Positions 21,100 through 31,600 of a stretch of 64,000 nucleotides of DNA are shown in pieces; position 1 is the first letter of the stretch; each line of letters opens with the position of its first letter. The DNA is from Galaxea fascicularis (taxonomy: Eukaryota > Cnidaria > Anthozoa > Scleractinia > Euphylliidae). Made by a program: the position numbers and the translations under genes. The DNA is taken from the NCBI GenBank assembly GCA_948470475.1, contig OX419337.1, positions 583,501 to 647,500 on the forward strand, read 5' to 3'. The notes under the pieces were generated by a model, which was not told the origin of the DNA, did no database searches, and was given only the letters and a program-made list of their open reading frames with translations.

Positions 21100-22689
21100 G
21101 GTAATATTTGAATGTCAAAGCAGAGCATGCGCGGAATACCCCTATGGAACTCAATCTCGTCCCCAGAGCCCGCTTTACGTTTTGTCAGCACCAAGAATGC
21201 GACCTCTGGCGACCTCTGGCCAGGTCGGATTTTCAGTCCTAAATTCTAGGACTTCCGGTTAAACTGCGCAAAATCAGAGGGGAGAAACAAGATTCGGACA
21301 AACCAGCTCTGGATTTGTTGCATTTCGCCGTGAAATACGGCTTGGAAAGATTGTGGAAACCAGACGTCCTGATCAGAAAGAAATAGTGTGAAATTCTAAA
21401 GCCTGCAATGCGTCGTTTGAGGGCAACTGAAACAATAGGAATCGAAGAAGAGATCACGTCTTGTGTGTAGGAAACTTGCTGATGGACTATAGATCTGCCA
21501 TTTTTTTTCCTCTGTTAACTGGTAACACTGACTCTCAGTATTTTTGTGAATAAAGCTGACTTTTGAAACCTTGTTACTTTGTTGTAAGCAGCATTGACAG
21601 ATATACTAAGGAAGAGAGGTTATCATGTCTAGCAATTTGTAATTAAAAAACCTCCCAAGAACCGAAGGAATGTTTTCTGGTAATGCCTTTGGCCCAAACA
21701 AATCCAATGAGTGATTCCTTGCAATATTGTTTTCATCAAATGTTCAACAATTACCCGAGTCGCTACTATGAGATTCAGTTATTTCGGTTATTATTCGGTT
21801 TGCTCACTGGTTCATTTTGACATCTGGTTTGAATGTCATTGTGTTAAGCAGCCAATAGGAATTGGATCTAAAATCCAACTGGCCAGAGGTCCCGATCTCT
21901 CGCCCATGTCCAAAAGGATCGCGGCCTCTGGGAACAAGATTGTATGGAACTCAGCACATCGCACCAAATTTTATAATAAGCGCACAAACGAGTTAGACTT
22001 TGTCGTGAAATAAATTCGCGGAATAAAACCTACCAAGCGTGTCGGCCAGTGGTTTCCATGTAATAGTAGAAAAGGCGTTGAAAGACATTTCCGCAATATT
22101 TAGCAAAAGTAGGCGACCAGTCAAAACAACACAAAGTTGCATATCAAAAATATACATAAGGAGTTATAGCCTGGCACATAAACATTTCTTGTTTTGTTGC
22201 AAGTTATAGTGCTATAAAAGACATGAATTATTTCGATCCGGGCCTTATAACTTTCAATTCTGTTGTATATGTAAATAACTGGGAATTTGTATTAACAGAA
22301 ACTAAAAAATTAAAAGTGTACGCGTGTGAGACAAAACTATGCGTCGTTATTTTCTGTCTCAGAGAGGCCTCGTGCGATCAGAGCATGTTGTCATCAGTTT
22401 CACCCACTCTACCACAAACTTTTGCTGAAGTCTTCGTTGCCGTATAAGCGACTGTCTGACTGGCCACACCACCAACATCTTGGGGGGGGGGGGGGGGCGA
22501 GGAGGAGGGTGGTAATTGATGGGTTGATCTGCGAACCTTCCTTCCCTAAGACAAAAAGCCCCAGGTTTCAGTCTCAGTCTATCGGGATGAGTTTTGAGAA
22601 ATGCGCGCCTGCGTACGATTCTCTCGTGTGGGGAAACTATACTGTTGCGTACATGAAGTTCTACGTGTACAATAATTTGTTTCGAGAGA
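21100..22689. other. Intergenic region between PLC-X gene and ECHDC3
   Basis: Holds the PLC-X 3' UTR (AATAAA at 21549), a 17-bp G run near 22483 and no recognisable gene. The last part must contain the ECHDC3 promoter and 5' UTR. Confidence 0.5.
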
Positions 22690-25600
22690 ATGTTGAAGAA
22701 CTTGTGCAAATCTAGACGGTTTCCTGGCAAGAAAATCTCTACTCTACGGGTAATATAAACAGCCATTTTAATTGTAGTGCCTTCTATCTAAACTATCTAT
22801 TTTGTCCCGAGTCCCGACGATGATCGCATGAGTGATCTGTGCCGGTTGTGAAACCTTCGGTTGACTTTGGTTTCTTCTATATTTTTAGTCATGTGTTAGA
22901 TTTCTTAGCCAAGGTGATGAAGATCTCACGGTATGCACTCAAGAAAATGGGATTAGAAGAATTGTGCTCAACAATCCCAAAAGAAGGTAGAGTGCTAACG
23001 TCACTTGTCAAATTTATATTACACAAGACTAGTACTTAGGCCCTGTTTTCAAGCAGGGAGGTAACCCCAGTGCTAGGGTTATGCACCTATCAGTGTCAAG
23101 CCCGAGGGGGGGGGGGGGGGGGGAATGGGTGGGGATTTTGACATTTTCTGAAAAAAAATATCAAAATCCCCACCCCTGGGAAAAAAATTATTGTCAAAAG
23201 TATCAAAATCCCCTTCAGTTCTTGTTGCACACAAGAGGAAAGCAATAAAATTCCCCACCCTGGGGCCATGATGTCCGATCAAAATCCCTACCCTGGGGAT
23301 ATACGCGATAGCCAAATTCCCGTGGTTGGCCAACCCCCCCCCCCCCCCCTCGGGCTTGACACTGATAGGTGCATTACCCTAGCAGGCGGGTCAAAGACAG
23401 CCCGGGTTTACAAGCAAGACTTCACAGGTAGGGTTACCCTACCACCTGGGACAACTTCATTGCAAACTAAATGGCTGACAAGAGAAGAGTTCTGCTAAGA
23501 ACTTCAATTTTGCTATCTGTACAGCCTATTATTGCTGTTTTTTGAGTGTTATGGAATGCTGTTATGTTACCTTCTTATTTCTTGACAACGACAAAAAGTT
23601 GCAATGTTAAACGGGACCCTGGAATACAATACATCACTCGCTTGAATGAACATATGAAACAGGAGAGTGATTTGACGAAGAAGTTTACGAAGAAAACGTG
23701 ACAGATCAGTGGTGGAGAAAGTTATTTGAAGGAAGGATGCTTACCTACCTTGCACTAGAAATGTTTTCTGTTTCTGAGAGAAAAGGAAGATTATAACGCC
23801 TTGAGCGTCGCATTGTACTCGGTCCACCATGATGGCCGTTTGTTGTCAATATTGAAAGGGTCTGGAAACAATTAAAAAGTTGTCCCGGGTAGGCAAGTTA
23901 TCTTTAGCAAAGTGTTTACAAGGCAGCTAGGGTTACCATGACACAATGGTAACCCTAGTGCTCAGGTAGGGTTACCCTACTGCTGCCTTGTAAACACATC
24001 GATGAAAAAAGAAGAAATGTGGCAGCGCTAGCGTAACCCTTCTGCTAGGGTAACCCTAGCATTAGGGTTACCCTACCTGCTTGTAAACAGGGCCTTAAAG
24101 TGGTTATTTCAAGGTTGCTGCACAGCATGCTCTTTGTATTCGTTAAGCTTATATAAAGTTTGTTTGATCAGTTTACATATTTTTCAGAATGCATTTTGAA
24201 AACTGACAGTAGTTCACCCTGCTGTTAACTTGATGACATAATTTGAAAGTCAGCTGCTAACAATGCATGCAACATTTTCAGACATTTCCATGGCAGAAAC
24301 TGCCAACTTTTGCCACATAGCAAATTTGTTATGTCTTCTTGAGCACTTGACTACTCACAAGAATGTATAGTCACTCATGTGAAGTACAGATGTCCCCATG
24401 TCTAAATAGTTTATTGCCCTCAGTGTTTTAGATAAGCAAATGATGGCCTCAGGTTGACTGAAAATCCTACAAGTTTAGTTACAGCTCTACAAACAGAAAT
24501 TGTGAAAAAAAAATTGTGACCTCTTAAACCATTTACCTAATAATAATGATTTATTTCTAATGCACATGTTTTGTAGTAAGATGCTCACATGCACATTACA
24601 ATATTCTAAATATATAGTGTAAGATGCTTACGTGCACATTACAATATTCTACATTCTTAATTCTTTACAATTCTCAAATCAAACCAATTCAAATGAAATG
24701 TTGGTTTTTGGAAAGAGGGGAAAACCGGAGTACCTGGAGAAAAACCTCTTGGAGCAAAGTAGAGAACCAACAAACTCAGCCCACTTATGACTCCGAGTGC
24801 AGGAATCGAACCCGGGACACATTGGTGGAAGGCAATCACCCTCACCATTGCACCAATCCTGCTCCCCATGGAGCTACTACATGAATATGAAGTTAAATAT
24901 TAGATAAAACAATTGACTCACTTGCTAAATCATTCGTTTACAGGAACACACTTTCCCTTGGAATGCTTGATGCAATTAAGTCAAACTTGCTACACAATCT
25001 GGATTGTGATGTAAAAGTGATCATCTTGTCTGCAATAGGAGATGTTTTTTCCTCTGGTCATGACCTAAAAGAGCTGGTAAGCTGGTGACCCATTCAAATT
25101 AATAAATGATTATAATTGACATGACTCCCCTGAAATAAAAAATGAAAATGAAAGCAACTCGTACACTGCATACAGGGAGTTATGTACAGTGAACAGTGCC
25201 TTTAGGAGCAAATTTATTTGTCAGGTTTATCTAGGATATTCAATAGGATTTTTCAAACCCTTTCTATGCCTCTAAGTTTCGATCCATCTCAATATTTTGC
25301 CTGATCCTGGTGTGCCACATATCGTGGACATATTTTCTGTTTGAATTATTTTTTAGAACTCTTTGTTTGTCATCATCCCCGTCCTACTCCTTCTAAAAAA
25401 AAACAACAACAAATAAACAAGTGAAGAAGCATAAAATGTCCATGTTTACAGACTGTAGCTGGCTGAATTATTCATGAAATAGTATTGTTTTTTTGTTCCT
25501 GAAATGCCATTTTTATTGGTATTTAGCATTATCTTTTCTACATCCTCTTATAATACTTTTGTGCACTCCACTGCATTCTGCCATGGTTTTCTTTCCTTGC

Positions 25601-28600
25601 ACGTGACAAAAATTCCAGAAATTGGTAGAACAATTTATAATTATTTAGAACATTAAATAAATTATTGTTACATCACTTTCTTCATATTTTTTGATATCTT
25701 TTTAGACTGAAGAGCAAGGAAGGGAGTATCATGCCAGAATTTTTCATCGCTGTACAGAAGTCATGAGTCTTGTTCAGGTAAACAGACAATTTTCAGTCTT
25801 GTCAAACCTTGTCACAACCATTGTCATCATCATCATCACCCCTTCTGGTGTCAATAACAATAATGATGATGATGATGATAATAATAATAATGATAATAAT
25901 AATTTTTAAGAAGGGAATAATTTATTTTTCACAACCTTTGTCTTACATTACAATTGTATGTGAACTAAACTGACAATGAATACATCATGGTAGCCTTAAG
26001 TTACATTAAAAAGGTGACACTTTAACAGTTAACATGATGTTAAGACTATCAAATTCATTTACAAATTCTTAAAAGTAAAAATAACTTAACCTTACAAAAA
26101 GAAATAGAAATAGATATAATTAATAATAAAAGTTCAAATAATAATAATAATAAGAAGAAGAAGAAGAAGAATTGATGATAATTAACAGTATTTGAGACTG
26201 GAGACCGGAGATGTAAAGGATGTGGAATAGAAAGACAGAAGTTATCCCTTAATAATAGGGGTACTGTGATCAATACCACCAAAATTGCGCTTTCATATTC
26301 TTGAGTAAATTGTAAATAGGATTTTAAATTGGGGCTCTGCAGAAATTGGCATTGCTGGGTACAGCAACCATTCTGTGTAAGGTTCTGTCTACTGGTATCT
26401 GAAGTCACGAGGACCTGATGGGCATTATGTGCATCAAATCAGTCAGTAACATCAAGACTGTGAATTTTTATATAACAATTTATCAATTTCACATGTTCAC
26501 CTTCACACATCTCACCAATATAGTGGCAAAAACACCAATAAAACGGTGTTGTATAAATACATTCTGTAAAAATCCCTTGGCAACAACACTAAGTCTGTAG
26601 TTAAGTTAGTCCCCCCCTTAATGGCAGATTTTGTTTATTAATTATATTTGCTAGAAAGAACTAATTAGCAGGAAAACTAGGTGCCACAGCCTCCCAAATA
26701 AGTCAAATGTTAGGTTAGATAACGGTATTATTACTAACAGTATTTTGTTTCTTGGTGCAAGACGACTATTGACCAGTTTGATTTAACTTTTCAGGATCTT
26801 CCTGTGCCTGTTATAGCTCAAGTGAATGGTAAAGTGTATTGAATATGAATGAATAAAGGGGGTAGTTTCTAAAGAAACTGTAGTACTGCATCAGTGGGGG
26901 AATTGTACACAAGAATTTGGTTTTATTAACAGAGTTGATAACGTAAATTGACGACCGTAGAGGGATTCTAAAAGCTGATGTTTCGAGCGTTAGCCCTTTG
27001 TCAGAGCAATTCACTGGACAGTTCACTGAAACAGTATGGGTTAAGAGTGGACTCATCTCTATTGTTGCTTTGCCCTGTTGCTAATGTCCAGGTTATACAT
27101 CACTAGTCCCAGTCTTCTTTTCACCCAGTGATGGGGCAGACAAAACTGGATTTTTAACAGTTCATAGAAAATATACAAACCTTTTTGCACCATTTTGCTC
27201 AGCATGACACACCAATTCTTCTGGGGAACAAAAACTGGGAGTTATAAGCACTTTAAAGGCCCTCCACACTTTGCGAACTTGATGCAGTAAATTGTGTTTT
27301 GATCCTATGAACAGGACTTGCGACAGCTGCTGGGTGTCAGATGGTGGCCAGTTGTGATATTGCTGTAGCCTCCACCAAGTCAAAGTTTGCAACTCCAGGG
27401 TAAGTAAGGATCTCAGTCAGCACTCTAGTTTGTTTTTACGAGGTACATGACTTAAATGCTAAAGGTTTGTTAACTAAAGACAGTTGCAGAATTGTGTTAG
27501 TTGCTTACAAGAGTGCATGATCAGGAACAAAATTAGGCTTCTACTCAGTTTGTGATATTATTGTTTTATGCCAAGTAAATAAAGCTTTCCCAAGTTTCTT
27601 GCAAAATATCAAATTAAAACATAATCCTTCCTCAGATGATCACTGCATCTCTGAACCACAACACCAACAGCACACGTGGTACTTACATTGAAAATGCTCT
27701 GGCACTTATTCAGGGAGTGCAGAATTATAAGACAAGAAGGTTAATTATTCTAGAATGTCTACAAAAGAGTTAAAATACCACACAATTTTGGGGATGAAAA
27801 CAATGGGCTTTATTAAAAACCATGCAAATGCCCTCCGGGGGGGAGGGTGGGTAGCTAAACTTATAGCTCTAATGTTTTGCAAACGCTCGCTAAATGAAAC
27901 TGACACTCGGGATCTGTGAAATACGCATTAGTACAGCAACTCTATACATATCTCGGATAACATAATTTCCTACCGCAGAGATAGCGCCGGAGATTTTAAA
28001 CTACGATAAACAAAGTTTATCTAGTACTTAAAATACCACACAATTTTGGGGATGAAAACAATGGGCTTTATTAAAAACCATGCAAATGCCCTCCAGATTC
28101 CCCAAAATTGGTTTACGCTGAAACAAAACTAATTACTACCGACATGTTTGGCTACAATGGCTACGGCTTTTAATCGATCTTGAAAGGAGTTTTCTAAGTA
28201 GCGTTCATAGGCATTTGATTTCCAATCGCCTTGTATCTTGATTAGTTCGACTGGGACACCGCATCGCATGGCAAAAGTTGCACCCCCTCGTCTAAACGAA
28301 TGGCCGGCATAATGTGCTGTGTTTAAACCCGCAGCGCTTAAAGTCAATTGTAATTTTGTAGAAATTGGTTGTAGGTAAGCATCACCAGGTTGGTCCCTTG
28401 GCGGTACATAAAGGCGGGATCGTATGGCCCTGCGTCTCTCGTCAGATTATAAGCATTGGCCAGGGCAGAAAGGGGGCAAAGGGGCGATCCCTTTACCCTC
28501 GGCAACGGGATTAACAATGTCCGCTGCTTGAATTGAATAGTTTTGTTCCATCGGACAACCATAACCACACCCCAGCTAAAGAGGTGTAAGTCACCTCTAC

Positions 28601-31600
28601 GGAGATGTGAATGCTCATCGAATTTATCTCGTGAGGGCGGGAGCAGATTCGCTTTCCTAAAGAAACTATAAAAGGCCACCAGGCAAGCCGCCCAGAAAGT
28701 CGCATCGAACGAGGTTGTGAGCGTCAACTGCCGACGAATGTCCATGAGGACAGTTGGCGTTATAGGGAGTTTTGGGCGAGTGGCGGCTTTGTCGCTTGAC
28801 CTCTTAATGCCACGGATAAGTAACGAGTACTGGAATTTAACTAACGCGTTGTCGAGGGGGTTAGGGTAGCCATACTGCAGATGAATCAGCCGTACAATGT
28901 TAAGATAGTTCGAAATGCTGCTGGGCGACAGGGTGCGTGACAGAAAGGTCACATATCTCAGTAATGTTACGGTTGAGCACGGAACGATGTTGTATCCAAA
29001 GTACAAACAGAACCGTAAATAAGCACGAAACTGCGACTTGTATGTGGTCCTCGTAGAAGCGGCGAAGGCCTTGCCTCTATAGCGTGCGCATTCTTCATCT
29101 AGGGCCTGTTCTTGAGTGCCAGTTGGACCTGTGTTGGAAGCAAGGAAAGAGACGTTGATGATAGATTAGTAAAATTGTTCGTGATTGATCCAGAATAAAG
29201 TATGGAAAGGAAGGGGTCGGCACTCCGGTGATTGTGTAAGCGTGATAGCGTGTCGGCGGTGGTGTTTTCTGTTGTCTGGATGTAGCGAGATGTAATTCTG
29301 AAGTTGTGTACTGCGGATAACCAGAAAATTTCCCTCAACCAGACCATTGTCCTCTCCGATCTACTAGTTCCTTTGTTAAGCCAGGATTTTGTGACTGTAT
29401 TGTCGGTGTAGATAACGATCCATTTATGTGAAAGTTGTGGACCCCATCGCCTGAGGGCTAACAGGACAGTAAAGAGTTCTAGTTCGTTGATATGACAGCT
29501 TTGCAAATGCGGAAAATCAGATTGCCAGTTAACATAGAACCAGTCTCGCTGATAATGGCCACCACCACCTACAAGACTGGCGTCAGTGGAAAATTCGGCA
29601 GTTAACGTGGGTTTAGTGGAGACAAAGAAGGTTCTGCCGTTGAAGGTCTCCATGAAATCTACCCACCACAAGAGGTCGTTCCGCATAGTTTGTGTCATTC
29701 GTTTCCTGTGATAAGGTCGCGTTAACGTGTTAAGTGCATCAATGATGCGCCGCAAAAATGTACGCCCCCCATAAACTACGCGCGCTGCAAAGTTCAGTTT
29801 TCCCGCTAAGGACTGTAACTCTCGCTTTGTAACTTTAGATTTCGCTAATGTTTGGCTTAGAAGAGCTCGGATGTCTCGCAATTTGTGATCGGGCAACCTA
29901 AGTTGCCTACGCTTGCTATCAATTTCAATGCCCAGATATGTCAGACGCTGGCAAGGATAAACCACTTTGTTCCAATTTACTGTTAGTCCTAATCGTCCTA
30001 GTAAGGTAATGAGTTCCCAGAAGGCTGTCCAACAGTCATGCTCGCTCTCGGAGAGTATGAGAAAATCATCTAAGTAAGCGACGAGAAAGAACCCACGTCG
30101 TGACATCATTCGCGTGATCGATTGCGTGAGGCGGTGAAAGATTTCTGGGCTCCGTTTTGCTCCGAACGGGAGTTTAGTGTCATACAGATATGTAAAAGAG
30201 TTAGCGTTGTTAAATTTCCATTTCAAACCCGTTGCTTGGTAATTTGATGGATGAAGTGGTACGTGGCGGTACGCGCTTTTCAGATCAATTTTCGCCATAA
30301 AGGCTCCTTGCTTTATGTTTGCTGTGATCTTGTCCACCGTTTCGTAGGAATAGTGCTCGCAGTCTGCATAGGAGTTTAAGCTTGTCGAGTCTGGTCGGCT
30401 GCAGTCATGAATAAGACGAATGTCATTGGAGTCTCGTTTCGGTATTGCCCCAAGGGCGCTAACAATAGTTGGTTTTTTGGTCGTGATTACGTAGTTTCCC
30501 TGTTCTATTTCAGTTAAGAGTTGCCTTTCGACTTGTGGCCGTACTGTTAAGTCCGTGGCGGAGCGGTAATTGTTCAGATCGACGTCGGTTAGGTGTACAT
30601 TGTGAGGAATGATTTGAAAACCGTTTGTAATTCCATCTAGTAAGAAGTCTCTGTCGGTATCATGGTGCAATTCGTTCGTCCAAGCGTCAACGTTTAATGG
30701 GGAAGGATGAAGAGCTGTCGTAGTTTGTCATTGTGGGGCAACGGGGTTTTGCGCCGAGCCATAATGGTGTGTAAACTCGGGGTGTTTCTTGCCACACCCT
30801 GGTGCAATACAGATATGTTGGAATTTGCATCGTGGCCAGTGGCATCCTGCTGGTGAGTTATACACCTTGCAAATTGGTGCTTCAGTCGACGGTTTGCTGG
30901 TCCTTGATCCTGCCGAGGACGCATAGTTTGATACGGGTCCCTGTCGCTTCTTTAAGAATCGCGTGTGCAGGTGTTGAGAGTCGCTACCCCAGCGAAACCC
31001 GTGGCGGTGTTGGAGTTTCCGATACTCGTTGTCATATAGAATGACGGACTGCCATGTATGGTCCTCGATCAGTTCGGAGACCTTGACGATGTAGGCAAGG
31101 TAGTCCTGGATTGATTTCCTATCCAAGTTGTTGCGCAAGAGGAGCGAGTTTAGGATTTTTACGCTTGCTCCCATCCATTGGGAGAGGGTGATGCTTTCAA
31201 GGGTCGGTGTTTTTCGCTTAAACGCTCTTACAATCACCTGAGCCCCGCCACCCGCGCCTATCTCTTGTTCTTCTGGTTCTGTTGATCCAGAATAAGCATC
31301 AACAAAATCAGGAATGAGCAGGGGTTTCTCGTCCTGTTTACCTGGTGCAGTAGGTTTCCCGAGGTATACATGTGGGTTTAAATCCATTCTAGTCGGGTCA
31401 CCATGTGGCTGGCTTGCTAGTGGAGTGGCTGAGGGGAGGCTTTGTTTTAGATCGTCGAGGCCGCCGCAGCTAAGCAGTGCATCCAGTCCTCCACCGTCGT
31501 CCAGTTTCGTCAAAATCTCGTCGAGACCATGGTCTTTCGCAAGGCTAGTTGTTGTGATGGGTTTAGTATCCGCTGGTTTTGGGGTCAAATCTGGTGCTCT

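Noticed and set aside
23900..24094. Interstitial telomere repeat
   Set aside because: GGGTTA occurs only as part of imperfect GGGTTACCCTA palindromes inside a TIR element, not as a tandem (TTAGGG)n tract.
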